From the NCBI GenBank assembly GCA_015680685.1, contig MNCI01037718.1, forward strand, positions 1 through 64,000: DNA of 64,000 bases, read 5' to 3'. The stretch is from Gnetum montanum (taxonomy: Eukaryota > Streptophyta > Gnetopsida > Gnetales > Gnetaceae). The notes under the pieces are model-generated. The model was not told the origin of the DNA and ran no database searches. It saw nothing but the letters and a program-made list of their open reading frames with translations. The stretch's first letter is position 1; each line of letters starts with the position of its first letter. Made by a program: the position numbers and the translations under genes. This document shows, piece by piece, positions 11,123 through 20,945 of the stretch.

Positions 11123-12081
11123 TGATGATTGTTAAGGTATTACATTAATGAGCCCCTATTGACATGGCCTCATCGATGGGACTCCATTAATGGGGCCTTA
11201 TTTTTGTGGTATTGCCCCATCAACAGGGCCACGTCAACATAGCATTTGCTACATCTATGTGGTCCCATTGATGCAGTCCTATAGCAAAAACTATAAATAT
11301 GAGCTCCCAACTATGTTTATGATCATTCAAGTCATAGTAGTGGCAAAGCTCTTGTAATTTGTCCATATGAAAGTTAGAATATTTCTCTAAGTGCTTGCAA
11401 CAAGAGTTAGGAAGTGTATTGATCTTTATTCAAGCACTATTGTACCTAAACCACACCAGTGTGTATGACAATAAAGACGAGCCTTTTAATCAAACCTTGC
11501 AGAACTTAGAATATATTAATGATTCATTTGTCCATTTATTGTTTTCGTTGATTATGCTATTAATTAAGCTAAATTAGACTTCAAGCAATTAGTTAATTAA
11601 TTAAGCTAAATAGATTAAATATATAAGTACGACCACTTCAAGCTTAAACATGTATTTGCTTGGTAATCCCAGTAGCATTATTACTCGGTGCACCCAATAG
11701 CGTAGCGCTTGGCAACCTAACAGTGCAAATGTGGGTTCAAGACATGTATGGAAAGTAGGACCAAATGCTTATGTTAGGACTAGTTAGAGAAAAGTTAAGT
11801 AGTTAAATTAAATTAGTTATTAAATTACTTCATCTCTCTACTTTAAGCACCAAAGAACATAAAACACAAAACAATAAAAATCATATGCCTTGATTACACT
11901 TAACCATACCATGTGCATCACAGGTGTAATTTGGAAGACAATGAATGATCATTAGGGAAAGTTTCACTTCTTAAAAGACTAGTGTACCAAAAACTATAAA
12001 GTCTACAAAATTCGACTGGATCACACATGAACACTTTATGATTTGTATGGTTGGGCATAGGGGTACCTTGACTACTCATCA
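11123..12081 (+). mobile_element. LTR (B), CATCGATG subfamily
   Basis: 959 bp, from TGATGATTG to ACTCATCA. It is clearly homologous to the 5' LTR of element 2 (19853-20794), sharing the ATCGATGGG motifs, the TATAAATA box with GAGCTCCCAAC near 11290, and the end block. No primer site follows, so this is the 3' LTR of a lost element or a recombined solo LTR. Confidence 0.85.
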
Positions 12082-13450
12082 AAAGGCTTCCAAGAAAAGC
12101 ATAGCCATACAAGAAAAATAGAAATTCAAAATAAGAAGCCAACAAAACAATCCAATTATTCCAAACAAAAACTCCATGAATTGTTCATTCATTAAAAGAA
12201 AGAGGAAACTCTCTTACTCATTTGAGAAGCCATGAAAATGGTTCCCTCGCCACCTAACTTAACGCAAGTAACAAAGAAAATATGTCAAGAGAGCACCATA
12301 ACACACTTCTTCAAAACACCATCCCAAACCTTAAACATTACCATCTTTACTCAAACTTGCAAATTTGTGGTAGGGACACCACAAATATGTAGGCTCCCAA
12401 GCTAAACTAGTAATCCATTTTTGTTGGTCGAAAAAAACCCCAATACAATTGGCTTGCACTATATCTTTGTATTTTACTTCAAAGTATTATTTTTATATGT
12501 ACAATGATGGTTTGAGTGTTTTATCTAAGAAGATCACTATAGATAGTTGGTGATTATTATGATAATTAATAATGATCGGTGGAGACTATAGTTATCAAAG
12601 ACATTGACTTTAAGAAATTGTAACATTTCCAGTTGGATTGTAATGTTCCCATTCCCAAAGTGTGTAGGTGCATAACGAAGATAGTCTTTCTTCATAACAA
12701 GTATTGCAATTATCGTAACAAGACCCAAATGGGAAAATTGTAATTAAGACTTGAAAGGGCATGTTGTAATAACAGGTATGTCTCTCAAGGTAAGCTTTGG
12801 GGGTTTGACTTAAGATATTTATAACTAGGTATTAGAAGTTGCATTAGCATGGAGTTGCAAAGCCAGTAAAGGTTAAGTAATAGGGGCTAGGTGAATTGGG
12901 ACAGGAAGAAGACTAGCCATCCTAGCCTATTGTAGGCTAATCATGGTGGTAGTGTTGGATTACCTCTAAGAGATAGATGTCAAAGGAAGATAACCTTAAG
13001 GAATACTCAAAGCATGACCTAGATACACTATTCCACATTAATAAAGCATTTCTTTCTTTAATTTTCTGCATTTTCCCTATTATTTCCTTTACGCATAATG
13101 TCAAAAGTAACATATATTTGATGTTTGCCACATTATCTTCTTATACCTAATGTCTACTATAACATATATTTGACATTTTCCAAACAAGATATCACATTTG
13201 ACATCGGAGCAAACCACAACCTAAGGGCCTATCAAAATCATAGGGTAACTATAATCTAATGACAAATCATGGAGGTAGAAGCCAAAGAGAATCACAGATC
13301 ACCACAAGATGTGTGCACCTCACAAAGATTCATCAAGTGCAAGAGACAAAAAAGACAAGCATACAATGGTCTAGGTAACTCTTAACCATCTTGCAGTAAT
13401 GCTAAAATGTTAAGTAATTAAGATCATTGCTAAATTCCTCCTCAAAAACT
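12082..13450. other. Unassigned intergenic repeat-like sequence
   Basis: No gene recognised. A short imperfect direct repeat with the core AACATATATTTGA occurs twice near 13108 and 13161. No LTR ends, primer site or coding similarity seen. Confidence 0.4.
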
Positions 13451-13527
13451 ACTAACAATGGCATAAGTTAATCTTGTCTCCTTTTGGAACTCATTATTCC
13501 TAGATACGTAGCCCCTGTAACTTGGCG

Positions 13528-14980
13528 TTACTTATCCTTACCAATCACGCTTACTATGAGAAATACAGAAGCATGGCCGGAGTCTTTCTGTTGCATTTGT
13601 ATCCGTGACAGCATCTGTCGGATTCTGATACTGGATATTTGCATCCCGAAAGAGACCAAGATCAACATCCTTCTACGCTGCTCTAAGATCTCCCGCAGCA
13701 CACTTGTTGGGGTACTCCAGTTTTCTGACGACATTTGCTCTTCCAGCCACATTCCCAGTTGCATAACAAGGTCTTTAGCATCAGTTCCAATTTCAATTTC
13801 AATTAAGATCGCTGGGATATTCTTGTCCCCAGACACAGACTTTTTGAAAGACAAACGATGATAAGGTTCTCTGCTCTCAGCCTGTGGGAAGGTTCCTCAT
13901 CACGGCGCCCGATGCTGCCCATGATAAAGAGAAATGCGACAAATATTAGCATTGACAAATAGAGACGCACTGCCACGATCACACAAAGAGCATAGGTTGC
14001 CAGCAGGATTCCGCAGCAGCAACATCATAGGAAATCCAAGGCACCGGAAGAGCTCTAACTGTGAAAAGGATGTCAGATCTTTCATGCTGGGTGTTCTTTG
14101 CATTAGCCTTTTTATGCTGCCGCTTACTCCGAGTACAGATTGATCAGAAAGAGCATGGTCCATTTCAACTCCACCTTGAGCAGAATCTAAATGGATTTGT
14201 TCACTTTGCTCTATTGCAATGTTGCCAACGTCACACATGAAGCTGCGGAGAAGGGAAAGAAGATGGGTTTTTGCAGCTTTAGGCTTTAGTACTGCGCCCC
14301 TGCTAAGGAAGAAGGGATGACATTTCAGCGGAGTCATCTCCAACAGTGCTTTGGTCGCTACATTTTCAAACGACCGCAATTCTCCAGACGCCTCCGCTAC
14401 CATTTGGACAACAAACAGAGGAATCCGATTTTCCAGCCTTAGCATATCCTAAATAAGGACATGTCTCAGATGATAGTCCTTGAACATGTGAAGGTGAGGC
14501 CACACCTATGAATTCAAATCCCGGAACGAATTATGGGCAAACATGAAAAGAGCTTGGAAAATGAAACAGGCGTCTAACAACATCATCCACGCGAAGGTAG
14601 AACCCATTAAATACGTACGAAAATTAGTGCCCTCGGCATAGCATTGTTTTATATCTTCCTCTCTTTCTCCAATCTGCTGAACCAGGCTAGCGAGGACGCT
14701 CGATGTTACAGTTTGGGTGATCTTCCATGATTTTGCCCAGTGCGTCTTTTTAAATTTTGTCTCCCAAAGTAAAGGATGCGTTAAGATGCAGGGGACCTAT
14801 GCTAACAATGGAAGGGGAGAAAATATTGAGTAGCCCATCCAGCTGATTCGCCATTCCTGATGGAACTCTGTAGATAAGATCGTCAGGCGCGTTTGGCTCT
14901 GCCAAAGGAATGCCATATTCAGCTCCAAGTTTCTGTAGATCCGAAATCAAAATTGTTACATGCTCAGGCACAGCTGCCAT
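13528..14980 (-). pseudogene. DUF247 (UPF0481) family gene, broken
   Basis: Minus strand, with clearly higher GC than the surroundings. From the start chosen at 14980 (MAAVPEHV) the N-terminal part reads DDLIYRVPSGMANQLDGLL and FSPSIVSIGPLHLN, which is the DUF247 signature. A one-base frameshift near 14770 moves the frame to LWETKFKKTHWAKSW, EREEDIKQCYAEG and WMMLLDACFIFQ, again typical of the family. In-frame TAG stops occur at 14506-14508 and 14449-14451, the second directly before DMLRLENRIPLFVVQMVAEA, the conserved middle block. The frame then stays open to TGA at 13900-13902 and continues in the same frame to 13528 with a segment (KNIPAILIEIEIGTDAKDLVMQ) that I do not recognise from DUF247. 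Function of the family is poorly known; some grass members act in self-incompatibility. Confidence 0.8.
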
Positions 14981-15067
14981 TATGCAACCAGTTGGGACCT
15001 GTGGAAGAGGAATAAAAATTAAAATGTATAAACAAAGTCTAAAATAAAACTTTTCGGTGCTTATCAT

Positions 15068-15914
15068 TGTACATCACAGACATTCAAAAAATTCAGAAAA
15101 TCCACTTCCAAACGTATATTGTAAAGCATTAAAACAAACTCTGTGCCAAGCTGTAAATGTGAACTACATGCGGCTAGTTTGACAGGGTTCATTTGAAAAC
15201 TATAAAATTTAAGTTACAACTCAGACAATGGCGTGTAGATATATTGTCGGTAACACTGTGGCTGGCATACAGTCCTGGAATTTGCTGCCTAACCGTATAT
15301 GAGCTTGTAGGCTGTCTATTACAGGTTTGGGGGAAAAGATTGTGTGTACAAAAACAGGCAATTTTGAGGATGCAGCTTTACATACATGGCATTAATGTTT
15401 ATAGATTCGCTTTCTAACTTTAATAGTTTTATTGGTATTAAACAGGTTCGAATGTTTTTTTTTTCTTTTATTTTATTTGGGCTTTTTATTGATTTCCATA
15501 AAGATTGGATACGTAAAATCCTAATTCAATTTGAAATTACAATTAAAAATAGTCCCTTTGTGTTTTAAGCTTAAATTCAATGGAATGATTGTAGCAAAAG
15601 CTTAATACTTATAATCACCTTTGCCAACATTATGTACAATAAAATTTCAATTTCATTTTCTGTCAGCAAATGATTAGATTTGAAAAAACATTACATAGGC
15701 CAGAACTTCCTTGGTTAAGCTTTTGCCCACTTATGGCAGATGCCTCGACTCTGTTTCACTTGCGAGTCATCCAGGGCGACATGACAACTCTTACTCCTCA
15801 ATCGATTTGGGTAAAGGCGATTTTACAAATGGGGCCTGCGCACAAGGGAGGCGACTTGGCAGAGACGTGGCGTGAGAACCAAAATTATTTAATCATATAA
15901 AAATATAGCAGCAT
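15068..15914. other. Intergenic region upstream of the DUF247 pseudogene
   Basis: No gene I can support. An open frame at 15670-15900 (plus) and others here have no recognisable domain and are probably chance. This stretch would hold the promoter of the minus-strand DUF247 gene and of the plus-strand promoter-like block that follows. Confidence 0.4.
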
Positions 15915-16023
15915 CACGTGGGTCCGAAAAAGTATACGTTACTGTATGGATTCCTTCACCTTTGTATGCTTACGGGAAGCCACTCACGGAGACTTGCAAT
16001 CAAAGATGTTTAATTATATAAAA
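15915..16023 (+). promoter_or_regulatory. Promoter-like block: G-box and TATA box
   Basis: A perfect G-box CACGTG at 15915-15920 (in TCACGTGGG) is followed by TATATAAA at 16016-16023, about 100 bp upstream of an ATG at 16120. This spacing fits a plant RNA polymerase II promoter for the short frame at 16120. Direction is inferred from the TATA box only. Confidence 0.45.
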
Positions 16024-16119
16024 TACGTAAGAGCCCTAGTTGCTTCTCCAGGGTAAAACAATACCTTTCTGTTCTCCGCAAAAGTTACGTTTGTTATGGT
16101 TAGGCTGTGAAAAAACCCT

Positions 16120-16254
16120 ATGTCTTCATCCCATGGCATACAATATTATGCATGGCCAATGAATACCCATGCTCCTATGCCCATCCCTCCATTGCATAAC
16201 CATGTTACATTTTGCCCTCCACCATACTTCAAGTTTCCTATTTTTTGTCTCTAG
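16120..16254 (+). CDS. Possible first exon of an unknown plant gene (44 codons)
   Basis: ATG at 16120 opens a frame ending with TAG at 16252-16254. The product begins MSSSHGIQYYAWPMNTHAPM and is rich in Pro, His and Tyr, ending in PPPYFKFPIF. I do not recognise a family. It sits about 97 bp after a TATA box and 17 bp before the left target-site duplication of the gag-only element (16267-16271), so any downstream exon was pushed about 2.1 kb away. It could also be chance: the frame is short, and no clear splice donor is visible. Confidence 0.35.
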   Translation: MSSSHGIQYYAWPMNTHAPMPIPPLHNHVTFCPPPYFKFPIFCL

Positions 16255-16271
16255 CACAAAGAAAGCTTTGT

Positions 16272-16434
16272 TGTAACAACGTTGTCCTTGAGCACGTTGT
16301 TCAGCACCCTAAGAGTTTCCCAAGCAAATTCTGAATTGGGACAAAACTCAAGAGGAGTACGCCTCAACCATCAACAATCCTGAAACGCATGTCAACAAAC
16401 GATGCATTAGTGTTAGCATGTCTCTTGAGCGGTG
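16272..16434 (-). repeat. Truncated 3' LTR of gag-only element
   Basis: Matches 17827-17989 without gaps and with 13 differences by my count, all of them transitions. Ends (plus strand) in TGTAACAA at the TTTGT duplication. U3 is missing. Confidence 0.88.
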
Positions 16435-16436
16435 GG

Positions 16437-17667
16437 TGCCTCTTGTAAACTGCTTCTTCTTGGCCCTAGGTTGCCACTTGCTCGCAGTATCCTTACGTTT
16501 TTGTTGAGAGCCTTAGTTCCCTGGAGGACCACCCATCGGGCGACTGCCTTGCTGAACTGATCTGAAGGTATTTCCACCTCTGATGGATCCTGTATCTGTT
16601 CTCTAAGAGTGGGAGGGTGTGCCATGCTTACCCTTCCCAGGCTTGCCCTTATTTGGCTTCGTTGGCTTGAAGTCCAGAAAAGTGCCAACAGCTGCAATTA
16701 CCTCTGTGAGGGAGTCAATGCCTCTTCGACGCAATTCCATCTGCGCCCATGGTTGTAGCCCATTTACAAATTTGAAGAAACGATCTCGATCACCCATATC
16801 GGGAATCAACAACATGAGTTCTTGGAAGCTATTGATATAATCCTCAAGCTTCTCTGAATGTTTTAGGGTCTCTAGCTTGGTTCTAGCGACCCATTCAAAG
16901 TTCCCAGGACGGAACTATTTGATCAATGTAGCCTTAAAGCTGTCCCATGTCTTGACCTTTTCTGTCATGGTGCCCTTTTCTTGGGCACGAAGGAGACTAA
17001 GCCACCATAGCTTAGCACTTCCTATGAGAAATTGTGATGCTGTGGAGACCTTTTGGGGTGCAGGAACACCCCCCGTATTTAGGTACATCTCTGCATCATG
17101 GAGGAAGGCATTGATTTTAGCATCATTTCTTTCACCATCATAAGAACTCGGTTCTCTAGCTTTGATACGGGCTGTCGATACTGGCTCATCTGCCAAGCAT
17201 CTTGCTTAGGAGGATTTCAAGATGGCATTTTCAATTTTCAAATCAGATAGTTCTTGATTTACCCCCACCAGGGCATCCTCTAGAACTTTCACCCAACCAA
17301 CTAGGTCCTCAGCCAAGGATGCTTTTGTTTGTGCCTCTTCCAAGGATCTGAATAGATTCTTGTAGAGGTTGATCATGAGATCCAGACGACCTTCCAAGAT
17401 CAAAACCTTAGCCTCTGCCAATTTCACCCTGTCCTTGGAACAAAGATCCATCTTTTCTTGTGGCAAGTCAACATCTTTAAGAATGTGATGGATCACATCC
17501 ACGTTCTCTGGACCAGGATGGGCTAAGGCCTCATCAATTGCTTTGACATGAACCCATAATGTTTGAAACTTAGTCTCATCTTGACCAAGTTCTATTTCGG
17601 CCTTAATTTCTAGATTTTCTTGAACATCAGCCATGTCACTCGGTTGACCAGGCTCCATGTTTGCCAA
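16437..17667 (-). pseudogene. gag: gag (Retrotrans_gag) of gag-only element
   Basis: Starts with MANMEPGQPSDMADVQEN at 17667. The first 150 residues are acidic and helical, probably coiled coil (LEGRLDLMINLYKNLFRSLE). The capsid part follows: SSYDGERNDAKINAFLHDAE, ASQFLIGSAKLWWLSLL (the conserved A-x-x-W motif), then DRDRFFKFVNGLQPWAQMEL, and a basic tail (KGKPGKGKHG, later RAKKKQF). The whole 1.2 kb stays in one frame. It is cut only by four stops, at 17206-17208 (TAA), 16915-16917 (TAG), 16603-16605 (TAG) and 16513-16515 (TAA), each one C-to-T change from a Gln codon. No zinc knuckle remains. It belongs to Ty3/gypsy, probably the chromovirus side. Confidence 0.88.
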
Positions 17668-17812
17668 AGAAAGAACTTTAGTACAAGGCCACCCTCCAAG
17701 GGAGAGTTGTTAGCAAAAGTTGAAAATGGTGAAAATGGAAACCTCACAAACCAAAAACCCTGATACCCACTTAGCGAGAATGTTTACCAAAAACTGAAAC
17801 TATAACTGTGAG

Positions 17813-17826
17813 GCTCTGATACCATC
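17813..17826 (-). other. Primer binding site of gag-only element
   Basis: On the minus strand the LTR end TGTTACA is followed after two bases by TGGTATCAGAGCCTC, complementary to initiator tRNA-Met. Confidence 0.85.
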
Positions 17827-18408
17827 TGTAACAATGTTGTCCTTGAGCACATTGTTCAGCATCCCAAGAGTTTCCCAAGCAGATTCTGAATTGGGACAAA
17901 ACTCAAGAGGAATACGCCTCAACCATCAACAATCCTGAAACACATGCCAACAAATAATGCGTTAGTGTTAGCATGTCTCCTGAGCAGTGTTTCATAAACA
18001 ATATTCGCAATACATTAACAAGCTAGATAGCACTCCCTTTCTCCACTCATGTGGACACCACGGGGACTACCAGCTGAACCCTCTAGATTCATCACCGCGT
18101 GCTGGTAATTGGTGTCGCGCTCCAAGGAGTGCACGCAATATCCCATAGCACATCCCATGACACACCCGATAAAAACACCCCAACGTAGAGTTGAACTATG
18201 CAACCCTCCCAGGCAAGGTCCTACCGAGTGGGGTAATGAGGTAGGTTGTAGCCTCCTCTTACTAATGCATGGAACTGCCATGCTAGTATGGTTCCGAAGA
18301 CACAAGGAGCGGAGGACCCCTTGTGCCCCCATGGCCCCCAATGCCCCCAAGGCCCCCAAACCATGGGGGAGGTAGCAGACTACCAACAACCCTGCTACCT
18401 CTCTCACA
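17827..18408 (-). repeat. 5' LTR of gag-only element
   Basis: 582 bp; minus strand begins TGTGAGAGAGGTAGCAG and ends TTGTTACA. Near its start is an inverted repeat GGTAGCAG / CTGCTACC (18371-18399), and a G-rich run of GGGGGC units follows (about 18325-18370). Outer boundary set by the TTTGT duplication. Confidence 0.8.
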
Positions 18409-18413
18409 TTTGT

Positions 18414-19852
18414 CGTTTCTTTTTGACCTTGAGGCTAATACATGTGGCATGATGGTGCAATGGGGGAAGGAGGGGATGTGATGGTGCGATGGGGGAAGAA
18501 GGGGAGTGTATTTTTTCACCCTTCATGTCACGTGCGCCACGTAAGATCTCAATGTAGAAAAATGCAATGGAAAAAATGCAATAAAATAAGGTATAGTCAT
18601 TTTGAATTTGGTTTTCAATATAAATATTAATTTTCAATGAATCAATTTGAGATTTTATTAATTAGTAAAATATATAAGATTCTCTTTGCCAAATAATAGA
18701 TATATATTATAAATATATAGCTAAACTAGTGGTAAAGATTTCACGATTTTAGTGAAATATATTTGCATTTATCTTGAAAATGAAATGTGCAACGTTGCGA
18801 ACAAATTTTAGGCTGCATTTCTTTGTGTGTATCTTTCCTTAGCAACAAGGTTGACAATGGTATCTTGCCTACTGAAACCTCGGCATCAAGCTCCCACATA
18901 GGCTTTGGGCCCAAATCCTCCTTGCATTACCTCCATTTCATAGTTGCAAGTGTTTCCATTAATCTTTTATTTTTGTATCTTTCATTGCTATTTTGCTACA
19001 CATTTCAGCATTCTTGTTCACATTAATTTAAATTTACCTTTGATAGACATGGTTTAAGTTTGCCCTTATGAGCTTGAATTTTTTTCACAACATTGATGTT
19101 TTTTTTGTATTGAGTTTCACTGTGAGTTGTATGTGTCTCATACTCTAGCATAGTTACGACTTTTTAACAGGCTCCAATCCACTGCGAGTCAAAAATTTAT
19201 CATAGTTATGTATTGAACAATGCAAGATCATGCGAGGTGCAAGTTTATCGCAATTATCTATGGAATAGTGCTAAGTCCCACATAGCACAAGAATCGTAGT
19301 TATTACCTTTAACTAAATTTAGTCAATGTGATGGGCCGTGAGTTGCATGAACTATACAAAGCACCTTGAACTAAATTTAGACATTGTGATAGGCTATGTC
19401 ACACATGATAGCATAGTTTGTGTGCAGTATAGATTCACTATGTCTTGCAGGTGTTTATGAAAAGTATTCTGTGAGGACATGCGAGTCAAAGGTTCTTGCA
19501 ATTGGCAGAAACTAAGTTGTGAATGAATGAAATTGTATTGTAAATTGTGCTCCCAACTCCACCATTGAGGAATATGAACATCCCTTATCTCTCTCACTCC
19601 TTAATTTAGTCATTGTTTTGTAAATGTTTTTATTGTTTATGATTTATTAGATAAGGTTCATTTTGTCATTGTGGTAGTACATAATGTAGAATATATTATG
19701 ATACATTAACAAATATTACCAATGTCAAGATAATTCTCCATTAATATTATTTATGGTATCACTGCTTGATGTTTAATTGATTATGATGTGTTAGTGAATA
19801 TTATCAATTCTAACATCATTCTTTATTTATATTATTTTCATTGCAGAATTAC
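18414..19852. other. Flank between gag-only element and element 2
   Basis: Starts with two G-rich near-copies of a unit like GATGGTGCAATGGGGGAAG (about 18453-18504) and a second CACGTG (about 18529). A short imperfect duplication around AACTAAATTTAG occurs at about 19311 and 19368. No gene recognised. Confidence 0.4.
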
Positions 19853-20794
19853 TAGATGAGCGTCAAAGTGTCACATCGATGGGCCCTTGTTGACATAGCC
19901 TTGTCGATGGGCCCTCGTCGACGAGGCCTCATTTACATGGTGCTACCCTCTCAATGGGGCTACATCAACATAGCCTTTGCTACATTGACATGGCCTCATT
20001 GACATAGCCTTAGAGAAAAACTATAAATACGAGCTCCCAACCATGTTTACGGGCATCCAATTCATAGTAGTAGCTAAACTTTTGTAGTTTTTACATTTGA
20101 AAGTTAAAATATTTTCTCAAGTGCCCATAGCAGGAATCAATAAGTGTACCGATCTTTATTCAAGCATTGTTGTACCTAGCCACAACAATGCATATGGAAA
20201 TAAAAATGATATTCTTAATAAACCTTATAGCATTCTAGATAGTTTAGATATTTACTTATGCATTTAATGCTTTCAATTACTTATTTAATGTTTTCTAGTA
20301 ATTAAGCTATGTAAGCATGATACGTTAGATAGATTAAATACATAAGTATGACCACTTTGAGTGTGTCACATATTCACTTGGTAATCCCAACAACGTTATT
20401 GCTTGGTGCATCCAATAGCATAGTGGTTGGTAACCTAACAGTGGATACGTGGGTTTAGGACGTGTACAGAAAGTGGGACCAGATGCTTATGTTAGATCTA
20501 GCTAGAGATTAGTTAGTTAAATTAAATCAATCATTAAATTACTTCATCTCTCTCTTTAGGCACCAAAGAACATAAAACATAGAATGGTAAAAATCATACA
20601 CCTAAATTACACTTAAACCATATCATGTGCATCACAAGTGTAATCAGGAAGATAGCAAATGATCTTAGGGAAAGGTTCACTACCTAGAAGACTAGTGCAC
20701 TGGAAACTATAAAGTCCATAGAATTTGATGGGATCATGTGTGAATGCTTTGTGATTCATATGGTTGGATGTGGGGGTATCTTCACTACTCATCA
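19853..20794 (+). repeat. 5' LTR (C) of element 2, CATCGATG subfamily
   Basis: 942 bp ending ACTACTCATCA. U3 begins with a palindrome cluster: CATCGATG at 19874-19881, GTCGATGGGCCC, and CTCGTCGACGAG at 19914-19925. A TATA box (CTATAAATACGAGC) lies near 20021. Homologous to LTR B along its length. Confidence 0.88.
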
Positions 20795-20795
20795 T

Positions 20796-20813
20796 TGGTG
20801 CTGTTGTCAGGGA
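20796..20813 (+). other. Primer binding site of element 2 (tRNA-Asp type)
   Basis: TGGTGCTGTTGTCAGGGA starts two bases after the LTR end. It is a slightly mutated form of TGGCGCCGTTGCCGGGGA, the site typical of plant Tat/Athila elements (tRNA-Asp), which supports the family call. Confidence 0.85.
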
Positions 20814-20945
20814 CTCTATTTGTTGAAACGCTTGCTATCTAGGTTTAGTGGATATCATTAATATTGTTAGACGAACCCCAACGTTGATATCATTTCAAAA
20901 TAATATAACTACAAAAGCACACTAATACTTTATTTATTTGCAAAA

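Larger units (their letters stand above)
16267..18413 (-). mobile_element. Gag-only LTR element with exact TSD
   Basis: Minus-strand element bounded by TTTGT at 16267-16271 and TTTGT at 18409-18413. Order on the minus strand: 5' LTR (18408-17827), tRNA-iMet primer site, gag, then only the last 163 bp of the 3' LTR (16434-16272). Protease, RT, RNase H, integrase and the U3 part of the 3' LTR are absent, so the gag frame runs directly into the LTR remnant. It is a deletion derivative of a Ty3/gypsy element, or a TR-GAG-like nonautonomous element. I favour deletion, because only a 163-bp tail of the 3' LTR matches. Confidence 0.85.

Noticed and set aside
13484-13861. 125-codon plus-strand frame
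   Set aside because: It is the antisense shadow of the minus-strand frame that continues the DUF247 pseudogene.
15670-15900. 76-codon plus-strand frame upstream of the promoter-like block
   Set aside because: No recognisable domain, no supporting start context, and it ends in AT-rich sequence; probably chance.
16272-17986. Gag-only element read as a TR-GAG with short 160-bp LTRs
   Set aside because: The right LTR can start TG and end CA with 160 bp, but the flanks then do not match (TTTGT versus GTGTT). With a 582-bp LTR ending at 18408 both flanks are exactly TTTGT.
18015-18637. Several overlapping frames on both strands with Gly/Pro-rich products
   Set aside because: They lie in the GC-rich LTR and adjacent G-rich repeats. 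The low complexity (GGGGGC and GGGGGAAG units) explains the open frames.
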